From positions 1 to 64,000 of the forward strand of contig NZ_JACBGE010000019.1 in NCBI RefSeq assembly GCF_021401345.1: DNA of 64,000 bases, read 5' to 3'. The notes beneath the pieces were generated by a model. It worked only from the letters and a program-made list of their open reading frames with translations. It ran no database searches and was not told the origin of the DNA. The DNA is from Hydrogenophaga sp. NFH-34. GTDB taxonomy: Bacteria; Pseudomonadota; Gammaproteobacteria; Burkholderiales; Burkholderiaceae_C. Shown piece after piece: positions 24,427 to 33,085 of this stretch. Every line of letters starts with the position of its first letter. The first letter of the stretch is position 1. The translations under genes and the position numbers were made by a program.

Positions 24427-24957
24427 TCAAGCGGCTGGCGGGTCCATGAAAACCGGCTCCAAACCACGCCCGCGCAGCCATTGCGCCAGCGCCAACCCGG
24501 TACCCGCACGCCAGCAGCGCACCTGCTCGGGGGCCAGCAGCTTGTATTCGGCCAGCTCGGGCGAGAGCTGGACCTGGCCCTGCGTCTGGGCGTGGTAAGT
24601 GATGATCACCTGGTTCATCCGCTGGAAGTCGTGCACCCCGACCAGCGACAGCGACAGCGTCTCCAGCCCGGTTTCTTCACGGATTTCCCGCCGGATACCC
24701 TCCTCCGGCGATTCACCGGCCTCCATGAATCCGGTGATCAGCGCAAACATCCGGTGCTGCCAGGCCGCATTGCGGGCGAGCAGCACCTTCCCATCCAGCT
24801 CGACGATGGCGGCCAGCACAGGCGTCGGGTTGTTCCAGTGGGTGAACCCGCAGGCCGGACAACGCCAGCGCTCCTTCGCTCCCCCATCTTCCATCTGGGT
24901 GATGGGAGCGAGCGCGGTGGCACAAGCTGGGCAGAACCGGTAGGCAGCGGTGTCCAT
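24427..24957 (-). CDS. Zinc-ribbon Nudix hydrolase, NudC-like
   Basis: A 176-residue hydrolase. The N-terminus carries a four-Cys zinc ribbon (FCPAC at about residue 8, WRCPACGF at about 32). The Nudix box GFMEAGESPEEGIRREIREE is intact (GX5EX7REUXEEXGU). The ribbon-plus-Nudix layout is that of NADH pyrophosphatase NudC, but the N-terminal domain of E. coli NudC (257 residues) and its SQPWPFPxS specificity motif are missing. The substrate may be another nucleotide. It stands 12 bp from cysM and is probably co-transcribed. Confidence 0.88.
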   Translation of the reverse strand: MDTAAYRFCPACATALAPITQMEDGGAKERWRCPACGFTHWNNPTPVLAAIVELDGKVLLARNAAWQHRMFALITGFMEAGESPEEGIRREIREETGLETLSLSLVGVHDFQRMNQVIITYHAQTQGQVQLSPELAEYKLLAPEQVRCWRAGTGLALAQWLRGRGLEPVFMDPPAA

Positions 24958-24969
24958 GGGGCGTACCGA

Positions 24970-25872
24970 TCAAGCCGGAAAAACGCCGGTCGACAGGTAC
25001 CGGTCACCCCGATCGCAGACCACAAACACGATGGTGGCGTTTTCCACACTGCGGGCGATCTGCTGAGCCACCCAGCAGGCCCCCGCCGCGGAAATACCGG
25101 CAAAAATGCCCTCCTCGCGCGCCAGGCGCCGGCACATGTCTTCGGCGTCGGACTGGCTCACGTAGACCAGCTCATCGACGCCCGAAGGGTCATAAATCTT
25201 GGGCAAATATTCCTGCGGCCATTTGCGTATGCCCGGAATGCGCGAACCCTCACTGGGCTGCGCCCCGATGACACTGATGCCTGGGTTCTTTTCTTTGAGG
25301 AAGCGCGAAACACCAGTGATGGTGCCCGTGGTCCCCATGGCACTCACGAAATGCGTGATGCGCCCGCCAGTCTGCTCCCAGAGTTCGGGACCAGTGGTTT
25401 CGTAATGGATGCGCGGATTGTCGGCGTTGGCAAACTGGTCCAACACCCGCCCCTTGCCCTCTTTCTCCATCTTGTCGGCCAAGTCGCGCGCGTACTCCAT
25501 GCCGCCACTTTTGGGGGTCAGCACCAACTCGGCGCCAAAGGCTTTCATGGTCTGGGCGCGTTCGATGGAAAGGTCCTCCGGCATGATCAGCACCATGCGA
25601 TAGCCCTTGATCGCAGCGGCCATCGCCAGCGCGATACCGGTGTTGCCCGAAGTGGCTTCGATCAGCGTGTCACCGGGCCGAATATCCCCCCGCTCCTCAG
25701 CCCGCTTGATCATCGACACTGCCGGCCGATCCTTGACCGAACCCGCGGGGTTGTTACCTTCAAGCTTGCCCAGCACCACGTTGCCCCGGGCCCGGTTGTC
25801 TTCTGCGCCGATCCGCTGCAATGCCACCAGGGGGGTGTTGCCGATCGCGTCTTCGATGGTCGCGTAGTTCAT
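24970..25872 (-). CDS. cysM: Cysteine synthase B (O-acetylserine sulfhydrylase)
   Basis: A 300-residue PLP enzyme that makes cysteine from O-acetylserine and sulfide or thiosulfate. The PLP lysine is in NPAGSVKDRPA, the phosphate-binding loop is EATSGNTGIALA, and the glycine loop is SAMGTTGTITGVSRFL. ARG and RKWPQEYLP segments match CysM rather than CysK. ATG 25872 is chosen because further upstream the frame runs through tRNA-Leu on the other strand. Confidence 0.95.
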   Translation of the reverse strand: MNYATIEDAIGNTPLVALQRIGAEDNRARGNVVLGKLEGNNPAGSVKDRPAVSMIKRAEERGDIRPGDTLIEATSGNTGIALAMAAAIKGYRMVLIMPEDLSIERAQTMKAFGAELVLTPKSGGMEYARDLADKMEKEGKGRVLDQFANADNPRIHYETTGPELWEQTGGRITHFVSAMGTTGTITGVSRFLKEKNPGISVIGAQPSEGSRIPGIRKWPQEYLPKIYDPSGVDELVYVSQSDAEDMCRRLAREEGIFAGISAAGACWVAQQIARSVENATIVFVVCDRGDRYLSTGVFPA

Positions 25873-25886
25873 GGGCCTCACTGTGC

Positions 25887-25892
25887 CATAAT
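25887..25892 (+). promoter_or_regulatory. Candidate -10 element for tRNA-Leu
   Basis: CATAAT lies 22 bp upstream of the mature tRNA 5' end, at a spacing that fits a short leader. No good -35 was found. The site sits in the 41-bp gap between divergent cysM and the tRNA. Confidence 0.35.
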
Positions 25893-25913
25893 TTGAAGCT
25901 TGGCATGACCGTG

Positions 25914-25998
25914 GCCCGGGTGGCGAAATCGGTAGACGCAAGGGATTCAAAATCCCTCGCCGCAAGGCGTGTCGGTTCGAGTCCGACCCCGGGCACCA
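25914..25998 (+). tRNA. tRNA-Leu (anticodon CAA)
   Basis: An 85-nt class II tRNA. Acceptor arms GCCCGGG and CCCGGGC pair fully, followed by A and an encoded CCA. The anticodon stem AGGGA/TCCCT encloses TTCAAAA, giving CAA, which reads UUG. The long variable arm (CGCCGCAAGGCG) and the T loop GGTTCGAGTCC are clear. Confidence 0.97.
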
Positions 25999-26020
25999 GC
26001 TTTGGACATCGCCATGAGAG

Positions 26021-26054
26021 AACCCGCACAGGCTTGGCCTCTGCGGGTTTTTTT
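26021..26054 (+). terminator. Intrinsic terminator after tRNA-Leu
   Basis: AACCCGCA pairs with TGCGGGTT around a 13-nt loop and is followed by a run of T (26048-26054). It ends the tRNA transcript 23 bp after its 3' end. Confidence 0.85.
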
Positions 26055-26182
26055 GTTGGTGGTGAGCACCGTGGGGGCTGAATACAACATGACCGGTGCA
26101 AATGCACGGCACGACACGCCGCGAGACACAAAGTCTGTCAATAATGATTCGCAAGTCGTTGATTTAAGATAAATTAGACGTT

Positions 26183-27922
26183 ATGGCTTCTGTCGACACG
26201 CCCACCCAGGAACCGTCTTCCATGGCTCTGCCCGGCTTGGGACGTGCGCTGGTATCCGCCGGCATGCTGGGGCAACGGGCGGCGGAAGACCTCTATAAAA
26301 AAGCCCAGAGCAGCCGCACCAGCTTCATTGCCGAGCTCACCGGCTCCGGAGCGGTCTCCCCCTACGATCTGGCTCATACCATGTCGGTGGCGTTTGGCGC
26401 GCCGCTGCTCGACCTGGATGCCATCGACACCCAGCGTTTGCCCAAAGGCCTGCTGGACACCAAGATCTGCGCAGACTACCGCATCGTCGTTCTGAGCAAG
26501 CGCAACAACCGCCTGATGGTGGCCACGGCCGATCCCGCCGACCTCCAGGCTGCCGAGAAAATCAAGTTCGCCACCCAGATGGGGGTGGACTGGGTCATTG
26601 CCGAATTCGACAAGTTGAGCAAGCTGGTCGACGCGCAGGCGACCTCCGCCAACGACACGATGGACAACATCATCGGTGGCGAGTTCGAATTCGACGAAAT
26701 GGCGGCAGAGGCGGCCATCTCGGACAGTGGCAACGACAAAGCAGCCTCCGAGGTTGACGATGCGCCGGTCGTCAAATTCCTGCACAAGATGCTGCTGGAC
26801 GCGTTCAACATGCGCGCATCCGACCTGCACTTCGAACCCTACGAGCACAACTACCGGGTGCGCTTCCGCATCGATGGCGAGTTGCGGGAAATCGCCTCGC
26901 CACCTGTGGCCATCAAGGACAAGCTGGCTTCCCGCATCAAGGTCATCTCTCGGATGGACATCTCCGAGAAACGGGTACCGCAGGACGGCAGGATGAAGCT
27001 CAAGGTCGGACCCGACCGGGTGATCGACTTCCGGGTAAGTTCGCTGCCCACGCTGTTCGGCGAAAAGATCGTGATCCGGATTCTCGACCCGAGCAGCGCC
27101 AAACTTGGCATTGACGCCCTCGGGTACGAACCCGAAGAAAAAGAGCGCCTGCTGGAAGCGATCGAGCGGCCTTATGGCATGGTTCTGGTCACCGGCCCGA
27201 CAGGCTCGGGCAAAACGGTGTCGCTCTACACCTGCCTGAATCTGCTGAACAAGGCGGGCGTCAACATTTCCACGGCCGAAGACCCGTCGGAAATCAACCT
27301 TCCCGGCGTGAATCAGGTCAACGTCAACGAAAAGGCCGGGCTGACTTTCGCGGCGGCGCTCAAAGCGTTCCTGCGCCAGGATCCCGATGTGATCATGGTG
27401 GGTGAAATCCGTGATCTGGAAACCGCCGACATTGCCATCAAGGCCGCCCAGACGGGCCACATGGTGCTCTCGACGCTGCACACCAACGACGCCCCCACCA
27501 CGCTCACACGGATGATGAACATGGGCATCCCCACGTTCAACATCGCCTCCAGCGTGATTCTCATCACCGCCCAGCGCTTGGCACGGCGGCTGTGCCCTGT
27601 CTGCAAGGCCCCACTGGAAGCCCCGCGCAAAGCCCTGCTGGATGCGGGATTTCAAGCCGAGGAGCTTGACGGCACCTGGACGCCTTACCGGCCTGTCGGT
27701 TGTTCTGCATGCAACAATGGGTACAAGGGGCGGCTCGGCATTTACCAGGTGATGCCGATCTCGGAAGAGATCCAGCGGATCATCCTGCGCGGCGGCAGTG
27801 CCTTGGACATCGCCAAACAAGCCAGCCTGGAAGGCGTGCGCACGCTGCGCGAATCGGGCCTGCTCAAGGTCAAGCAAGGCATGACTTCCCTGGAGGAAGT
27901 CCTCAGCGTGACCAACGAATGA
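26183..27922 (+). CDS. pilB: Type IV pilus assembly ATPase PilB
   Basis: A 579-residue GspE/PilB ATPase that powers pilus extension at the inner membrane. An N-terminal GspE-N domain (about 15-160) precedes the ATPase core. Walker A is GPTGSGKT (about 337-344), followed by the Asp box, Walker B (DPDVIMVGEIRD) and the His box (MVLSTLHTND). A four-Cys zinc site is present (LCPVC at about 473, CSAC about 40 residues later). pilC and pilD follow at once; pilin genes are not in the window. The 128 bp upstream are AT-rich compared with the surroundings. Confidence 0.97.
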   Translation: MASVDTPTQEPSSMALPGLGRALVSAGMLGQRAAEDLYKKAQSSRTSFIAELTGSGAVSPYDLAHTMSVAFGAPLLDLDAIDTQRLPKGLLDTKICADYRIVVLSKRNNRLMVATADPADLQAAEKIKFATQMGVDWVIAEFDKLSKLVDAQATSANDTMDNIIGGEFEFDEMAAEAAISDSGNDKAASEVDDAPVVKFLHKMLLDAFNMRASDLHFEPYEHNYRVRFRIDGELREIASPPVAIKDKLASRIKVISRMDISEKRVPQDGRMKLKVGPDRVIDFRVSSLPTLFGEKIVIRILDPSSAKLGIDALGYEPEEKERLLEAIERPYGMVLVTGPTGSGKTVSLYTCLNLLNKAGVNISTAEDPSEINLPGVNQVNVNEKAGLTFAAALKAFLRQDPDVIMVGEIRDLETADIAIKAAQTGHMVLSTLHTNDAPTTLTRMMNMGIPTFNIASSVILITAQRLARRLCPVCKAPLEAPRKALLDAGFQAEELDGTWTPYRPVGCSACNNGYKGRLGIYQVMPISEEIQRIILRGGSALDIAKQASLEGVRTLRESGLLKVKQGMTSLEEVLSVTNE

Positions 27923-27954
27923 CGGGGTAACCCGCAACCGGACACAGGGACAAG

Positions 27955-29172
27955 ATGGCCACTGCAGCTACCAAAAGCGCCAAGGAATTCGTCTTCGAAT
28001 GGGAAGGCAAGGACCGCAACGGCAAGACCGTGCGCGGAGAAACCCGCGCCGGCGGCGAGAACCAGGTGCTCGCCTCGCTGCGCCGTCAGGGCATTGTCCT
28101 CAACAAGATCAAAAAACGCCGGATGTCCTCCGGCAAGCGCATCAAGCCCAAGGACATTGCCATCTTCACCCGGCAACTGGCCACGATGATGAAGGCCGGC
28201 GTCCCACTGTTGCAGGCTTTCGATATCGTCGGCCGTGGCAACCCCAACCCCAATGTCACCCGGCTGCTGAACAACATTCGTTCTGACGTCGAGACGGGTA
28301 CCTCGCTGAGTTCGGCCTTCCGCAAGCACCCTCTGTACTTTGACAGCCTCTACTGCAACCTGGTCGAAGCCGGTGAGGCTGCGGGTATCCTGGAAGAATT
28401 GCTGGACCGGCTGGCCACCTACATGGAGAAAACCGAGGCCATCAAGTCCAAGGTCCGCTCGGCTTTGATGTACCCGACCTCGGTGCTTATCGTCGCTTGC
28501 GTGGTGGTGACCATCATCATGATCTTCGTGATTCCCTCTTTCAAGGAGGTATTCACGTCTTTCGGCGCCGACCTTCCAGCGCCCACCCTCTTCGTGATCG
28601 CGATGAGTGAGTTCTTTGTCGCGTATTGGTGGCTCATCTTTGGGCTCATCGGCGGCGGCGCTTACTTCTTCATGCAAGCTTGGCGGCGCAGTGAAAAAGT
28701 CCAGATGTTCATGGACCGATTGCTGCTGCGAGTGCCAATCTTTGGTCCGCTGGTGGAAAAGGCCGTTGTCGCGCGCTGGACCCGCACGCTGTCCACCATG
28801 TTCGCCGCCGGCGTTCCGTTGGTGGAAGCTTTGGATTCCGTGGGAGGTGCCTCCGGCAATTCCGTCTACGCACGCGCCACCGACAAGATCCAGCAGGAGG
28901 TGTCTACCGGCACCAGCCTGACCAATGCCATGACCAATGCCAACATCTTCCCGTCCATGGTGCTGCAAATGTGCGCCATTGGCGAGGAGTCCGGCTCGAT
29001 CGACCACATGCTGGGCAAGGCGGCAGATTTTTACGAGGCCGAGGTCGACGACATGGTCGCTGGCCTGTCCAGCCTCATGGAGCCCATCATCATCGTGGTG
29101 TTGGGCGTGATCATCGGCGGTATCGTGGTGTCGATGTATCTGCCCATCTTCAAGCTCGGCCAGGTCGTCTGA
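27955..29172 (+). CDS. pilC: Type IV pilus inner-membrane platform protein PilC
   Basis: A 405-residue T2SS-F family protein with two homologous cytoplasmic helical domains (about 65-185 and 270-390) and three membrane segments (TSVLIVACVVVTIIMIFVI, WWLIFGLIGGGAYFFM, and IIIVVLGVIIGGIVVSMYL). Conserved motifs FTRQLATMMKAGVPL and VEAGEAAGILEELL (G-E pattern) occur in the first repeat, with ARWTRTLSTMFAAGVPL and CAIGEESGSIDHML in the second. It couples PilB to pilin assembly. Its TGA shares an A with the pilD start codon. Confidence 0.97.
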   Translation: MATAATKSAKEFVFEWEGKDRNGKTVRGETRAGGENQVLASLRRQGIVLNKIKKRRMSSGKRIKPKDIAIFTRQLATMMKAGVPLLQAFDIVGRGNPNPNVTRLLNNIRSDVETGTSLSSAFRKHPLYFDSLYCNLVEAGEAAGILEELLDRLATYMEKTEAIKSKVRSALMYPTSVLIVACVVVTIIMIFVIPSFKEVFTSFGADLPAPTLFVIAMSEFFVAYWWLIFGLIGGGAYFFMQAWRRSEKVQMFMDRLLLRVPIFGPLVEKAVVARWTRTLSTMFAAGVPLVEALDSVGGASGNSVYARATDKIQQEVSTGTSLTNAMTNANIFPSMVLQMCAIGEESGSIDHMLGKAADFYEAEVDDMVAGLSSLMEPIIIVVLGVIIGGIVVSMYLPIFKLGQVV

Positions 29173-30014
29173 TGCCCGATGACGTCTTGACCAGCACGCT
29201 GTTGCTGGGTTTGCTGGGGTTGCTCATCGGCAGCTTTCTCAATGTGGTGATCCACCGGCTGCCCTTGATGCTCGAACGGCGCTGGGCTGCAGAATGCGCC
29301 GAGCTGCAAGGCGAGCAGCCCCCGGTTCAGCCACCGCTGAGCCTGACCACCCCTCGTTCGCGCTGCCCCCATTGCGGCCACGCGATCCGTTGGTATGAAA
29401 ACGTTCCCGTGATCAGCTATCTGGTGCTGCGCGGTCGCTGCTCGGAATGCCGGGCATGCATCAGTCCCCGTTACCCTCTGGTGGAGATCCTGACTGGCGG
29501 GCTGTTTGCCTGGTGTGGCTGGCAATGGGGCTTGACCGCAGCTGCCGCCGTGTGGTGTGGCTTTGCCGCTGCCATCGTGACCCTGGCCTTCATCGATTGG
29601 GACACCACGCTGCTGCCCGACGACATCACCCTGCCCCTGCTCTGGGCGGGTCTGTGTGCCGCGGCCCTGGGGTTCTCCGGTACCGCACTGCCCGATGCCC
29701 TCTGGGGTGCGGTGGGTGGATACCTTTCGCTCTGGCTGGTGTACTGGGGCTTCAAGCTTCTGACCGGCAAGGAAGGCATGGGCTACGGCGACTTCAAGCT
29801 GTTTGCCGCCCTGGGTGCTTGGTTCGGGTGGCAAGCGCTGATTCCCATTATTTTGATGGCCTCCATCATTGGCGCCGGCATCGGCATCGGCATCAAGTTC
29901 GTTGGACAGTTGCGCGAGGGGGGCTACGTCCCCTTCGGGCCGTTTCTGGCTCTCGCCGGACTGACCGCCATGATCTTTGGTCCCATGGCCATCCTCCGTC
30001 TGTTCGGCCTCTGA
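29172..30014 (+). CDS. pilD: Prepilin peptidase / N-methyltransferase PilD
   Basis: A 280-residue integral-membrane aspartic protease that cleaves and methylates prepilins. The methylase zinc-like site has CPHC and CSEC motifs (about residues 60-100). The catalytic aspartates are in FIDWDTTLLPD and in the GxGD motif of GYGDFKLFAALGAW. About eight membrane segments are visible. The start overlaps pilC's stop by one base and its own stop overlaps the coaE start, so the genes are translationally coupled. Confidence 0.96.
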   Translation: MPDDVLTSTLLLGLLGLLIGSFLNVVIHRLPLMLERRWAAECAELQGEQPPVQPPLSLTTPRSRCPHCGHAIRWYENVPVISYLVLRGRCSECRACISPRYPLVEILTGGLFAWCGWQWGLTAAAAVWCGFAAAIVTLAFIDWDTTLLPDDITLPLLWAGLCAAALGFSGTALPDALWGAVGGYLSLWLVYWGFKLLTGKEGMGYGDFKLFAALGAWFGWQALIPIILMASIIGAGIGIGIKFVGQLREGGYVPFGPFLALAGLTAMIFGPMAILRLFGL

Positions 30015-30613
30015 TGGCGCAGTGGCGGCTCGGGCTGACAGGGGGCATCGGTAGCGGCAAGAGCACGGTAGCCAGCGTGCTCCAGCAGCAAGGTGCCGTG
30101 CTTATAGATGCCGATGCCATCTCGCGCGCCAGCACCCAATCGAACGGCAGCGCCATTGCCCCCATCCGGCGAGAGTTCGGCCCCGACTTCATTGATGCCA
30201 CTGGCGCGCTGGACCGCCAGCGCATGCGCGAACACGTCTTTCGGCATCCTGAAGCGCGCCAGCAGTTGGAAACCATTGTCCATCCACTCGTGGGCCAAGA
30301 GATCCAGCGCCAGCTCGAAGCGGCGAGGCCTGCCGCCTGCGTCGTGCTCGACATTCCACTGTTGGTCGAGTCACCACGCTGGCGCCCGCAACTGGATCGC
30401 GTCATCGTGGTGGATTGCTCCGAAGCCACCCAGCGAGCGCGGGTGCGCCAGCGCAATGCCTGGGATGACGACACCATCGAGGCGGTGATGCGCACACAAA
30501 GCCCTCGGCTTCAAAGGTTGGCGGCGGCCGACCTTGTCGTCCACAATGATGGACACGATTTGGTGCAACTGCGCGCGCTGGTCCTTCAGTTGGGGGCCCG
30601 GTTCGGGCTATGA
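30014..30613 (+). CDS. coaE: Dephospho-CoA kinase
   Basis: A 199-residue P-loop kinase for the last step of coenzyme A synthesis. Walker A is LTGGIGSGKSTVAS. The catalytic DAD motif is in VLIDADAISR, and CoA-binding VFRHPEARQQLE with HPLVG follows. The lid region (QRARVRQRNAWDDD) is typical. It overlaps pilD by one base and zapD by four. Confidence 0.96.
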   Translation: MAQWRLGLTGGIGSGKSTVASVLQQQGAVLIDADAISRASTQSNGSAIAPIRREFGPDFIDATGALDRQRMREHVFRHPEARQQLETIVHPLVGQEIQRQLEAARPAACVVLDIPLLVESPRWRPQLDRVIVVDCSEATQRARVRQRNAWDDDTIEAVMRTQSPRLQRLAAADLVVHNDGHDLVQLRALVLQLGARFGL

Positions 30614-31416
30614 TGCCCGAGCCCCCGCCCGATGGCCCGCCCCTCGTCCCATCCGCCGCCGTGATCCTGTACGAATACCCATTCAACGAACGCATTCGCA
30701 CCTACCTGCGGCTCGAACAACTGTTCCGGCGCCTTGCCGAACTCATGGCTCGCGACCAGCCGCTGGACCACCACTTTGCCATCCAGACGATTTTCGAAAT
30801 CATGGATGTCGCCTCACGCGTGGACATGAAGTCCGATGTGCTGAAGGATCTCGACAAGCAGAAGCAGATCCTCAACAGCTACCGCGGTAATCCAGCCATT
30901 TCTGAGCGAGCCCTTGATGGCGTCGTGGCCCAGTTGGATGCCTGTTTCGAAGGGCTGAATGCCTCGAACGGCAAGGCTGGACAGTCACTCACCGAAAACG
31001 ACTGGCTCATGGGGATCCGCAGCCGCATCGGCATTCCGGGTGGTACTTGCGAATTCGACCTTCCCGCTTACTTTCACTGGCAACACCTCGACACCAATCA
31101 TCGACAGGCCGACCTGCAAAGCTGGGCGCAAACGCTGGCGCCGCTGGCAGAGTCCATCGTGCTGCTGTTGAAAATGCTGCGCGACTCAGGTGCTGCACAG
31201 CGTGTGGTGGCTCCAGGCGGGCAGTTCCAGCAAAACCTGCCCCAGGGACGCACCTTTCAACTGCTGCGGTTGCGACTCGATCCTTCGACGGGGTTGATTC
31301 CCGAGATCAGTGGCAACCGCCTGCTGGTGTCGGTGCGGCTGATGCGCACCGGTGAAGACCTGCGCCTGCACCCTGCAGGCGAAGACGCGACCTTTGAACT
31401 GACGCTCTGCGCATGA
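30610..31416 (+). CDS. zapD: FtsZ-associated division protein ZapD
   Basis: A 268-residue protein of the ZapD (YacF/DUF1342) family, which cross-links FtsZ filaments in the Z ring. Family blocks are [19 protein letters not shown], the helical [18 protein letters not shown], then [20 protein letters not shown] and the C-terminal beta domain. The ATG overlaps the coaE stop (ATGA). The gene order coaE-zapD-yacG is standard for proteobacteria. Confidence 0.95.
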   Translation: MMPEPPPDGPPLVPSAAVILYEYPFNERIRTYLRLEQLFRRLAELMARDQPLDHHFAIQTIFEIMDVASRVDMKSDVLKDLDKQKQILNSYRGNPAISERALDGVVAQLDACFEGLNASNGKAGQSLTENDWLMGIRSRIGIPGGTCEFDLPAYFHWQHLDTNHRQADLQSWAQTLAPLAESIVLLLKMLRDSGAAQRVVAPGGQFQQNLPQGRTFQLLRLRLDPSTGLIPEISGNRLLVSVRLMRTGEDLRLHPAGEDATFELTLCA

Positions 31417-31628
31417 GTGAAAGCCGTTCCAACGAGACGACCAAGATCGTCGCCTGCCCTGCGTGCAGCGGCGACAGCCACTACGCGGCGAGCAACCCCT
31501 ACCGTCCCTTCTGCAGCGCCCGCTGCAAACAGATCGATCTGGGGGCGTGGGCAAGCGAACAGTTCAGGGTGCAGGCCGAGCCGCCCTCAGATCCCGATAC
31601 CGCCCCTTGGCCCACGCCCGCGCACTGA
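31413..31628 (+). CDS. yacG: YacG zinc-binding DNA gyrase inhibitor
   Basis: A 71-residue zinc protein. The four Cys ligands are in [10 protein letters not shown] and [18 protein letters not shown]. In E. coli YacG binds GyrB and blocks DNA binding. The C-terminal tail is acidic and Pro-rich. Its start overlaps the end of zapD by 4 bp. It is convergent with mutT. Confidence 0.93.
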   Translation: MSESRSNETTKIVACPACSGDSHYAASNPYRPFCSARCKQIDLGAWASEQFRVQAEPPSDPDTAPWPTPAH

Positions 31629-31656
31629 GCTGAGGCACCCGACCCTCGGGACTGCC

Positions 31657-32115
31657 TCAATCGCGCGCGGCAGCCTCTTCGGTCAACCACGCCAGTACCG
31701 GGATCGCGCCAGGCAGCACCGGCTCACACCCCACGGGCAAGTGCTCCCAGACGTGCTGCTGGCCTTCCCGCATTTGCAGCTCGCCGACCCAGTCGAATAC
31801 CTTGCAGAAATGCAGACGCACCAGCGCATGCGGATAATCCACCAGCGTGTCGCGCCAGGGGTGCGCCGGCCCAATGCTGATCCCAAGCTCTTCCTGCAGT
31901 TCGCGTCGAAGCGCCTGCTCCACCGTCTCCCCGGCTTCGAGTTTGCCGCCCGGAAACTCCCAGTACCCTGCATAGACTTTGCCAGGCGGCCGTGAGGTCA
32001 GCAAAAATCGGCCATCGCGCCCGACCAGCACACCCACAGCCACTTCCGTCACCGGACGAACCGGTTGCCCTTGGGCCGCGCCACCGCCATCGACCACGAG
32101 TGTTTCTGAGGTCAT
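31657..32115 (-). CDS. mutT: 8-oxo-dGTP diphosphatase MutT-like Nudix hydrolase
   Basis: A 152-residue Nudix protein. The Nudix box is GGKLEAGETVEQALRRELQEE, with preceding YAGYWEFPG as in MutT, which removes oxidised guanine nucleotides. Val-rich strands (VTEVAVGVLVGRDGRFLLTSRP) open the fold. ATG 32115 is chosen; GTG 32124 is an in-frame alternative. Transcribed with the upstream ATPase gene (12-bp gap). Confidence 0.92.
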   Translation of the reverse strand: MTSETLVVDGGGAAQGQPVRPVTEVAVGVLVGRDGRFLLTSRPPGKVYAGYWEFPGGKLEAGETVEQALRRELQEELGISIGPAHPWRDTLVDYPHALVRLHFCKVFDWVGELQMREGQQHVWEHLPVGCEPVLPGAIPVLAWLTEEAAARD

Positions 32116-32127
32116 GCGCGCCACCCG

Positions 32128-33006
32128 TCAGCCTTGCACACCGTGCGAACCCGCGTAGTCCCGCGCAAACTGATAGGCCACCCGTCCACTGCGTGAACCC
32201 CGCTCCAGCGCCCACACCAGTGCCTGCGGCCGGGCGGTTTCGATATCCTCAGGCGACACGCCGAACGATGCCAACCACTGACCGACGATCGCCAGGTATT
32301 CGTCCTGGCTGAAGGGGTAGAAACTCACCCACAGCCCGAAACGCTCCGACAGGGAAATTTTTTCCTCCACCACTTCGCCCGGATGAACCTCTCCATCCGC
32401 CGTGTGCGTGTAGCTGAGGTTTTCCTTCATGTATTCGGGCAACAGGTGCCGACGGTTGCTCGTGGCGTAGATGAGCACGTTCTGGCTGGCTGCCGACACC
32501 GATCCGTCCAGGATGGACTTGAGCGCCTTGTACCCCGCTTCGCCATCTTCGAAACTCAGGTCATCGCAGAACACGACAAACCGCTCCGGCCGCCCCGCGA
32601 CCACGTCGACGATGTCGGGCAGGTCCACCAGATCGGCCTTGTCCACTTCGATCAGGCGCAAGCCGTGCGGCGCGTATTCATTCAGGCAAGCCTTGACCAA
32701 CGACGATTTGCCGGTGCCACGCGCCCCTGTAAGAAGCACGTTGTTGGCAGGCAGGCCTTGAACGAATTGCTGGGTGTTGCGCTGGATTTTGGCCTTCTGG
32801 CCGTCGATTTCCTGCAGGTCGACCAAGCGCATCTGCGCCACATGGCGCACCGGCTCCAGCCAGCCATGTCCCCCCGCGCGCTTGCGATAACGAAACGCAA
32901 CCGATGCATTCCAGTCGGGGGCACCCATCGGGCGGGGCAACACAGCCTCGATGCGGCCGATCAGTTGTTCAGCCCGCTCGATCAGGCGTTCGAATTTTTC
33001 GTTCAT
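32128..33006 (-). CDS. DUF815 AAA-type ATPase
   Basis: A 292-residue ATPase. Walker A is LLTGARGTGKSSLVKA (about residues 91-106). Walker B-like FVVFCDDLSFEDGEAGYKALKS follows, then a sensor LIYATSNRRHLLPEYMKEN. These are DUF815 hallmarks. Its function is unknown; it is a constant neighbour of argJ and mutT in betaproteobacteria. The N-terminal 60 residues hold a charged helix and the aromatic-rich RYRKRAGGHGWLEPV. Confidence 0.9.
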   Translation of the reverse strand: MNEKFERLIERAEQLIGRIEAVLPRPMGAPDWNASVAFRYRKRAGGHGWLEPVRHVAQMRLVDLQEIDGQKAKIQRNTQQFVQGLPANNVLLTGARGTGKSSLVKACLNEYAPHGLRLIEVDKADLVDLPDIVDVVAGRPERFVVFCDDLSFEDGEAGYKALKSILDGSVSAASQNVLIYATSNRRHLLPEYMKENLSYTHTADGEVHPGEVVEEKISLSERFGLWVSFYPFSQDEYLAIVGQWLASFGVSPEDIETARPQALVWALERGSRSGRVAYQFARDYAGSHGVQG

Positions 33007-33085
33007 GGATTTTCTGCCAGATCACCCCGCAGGTCTGCAGCCTGCGCGGGCGGCACCAAAGACACGCCGCAGTCGGCGAGAGATT

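Noticed and set aside
24970-26154. Longer cysM reading that begins upstream of tRNA-Leu
   Set aside because: The extension would pass through the tRNA gene on the opposite strand; the family start fits ATG 25872.
26055-26182. Fur box or sigma-54 promoter upstream of pilB
   Set aside because: AATAATGATTCGCAA matches a Fur site only in part and no GG-N10-GC sigma-54 pattern is present; the region is AT-rich but gives no firm motif.
26174-27937. Open frame antisense to pilB
   Set aside because: Same shadow effect; pilB has all its motifs on the plus strand.
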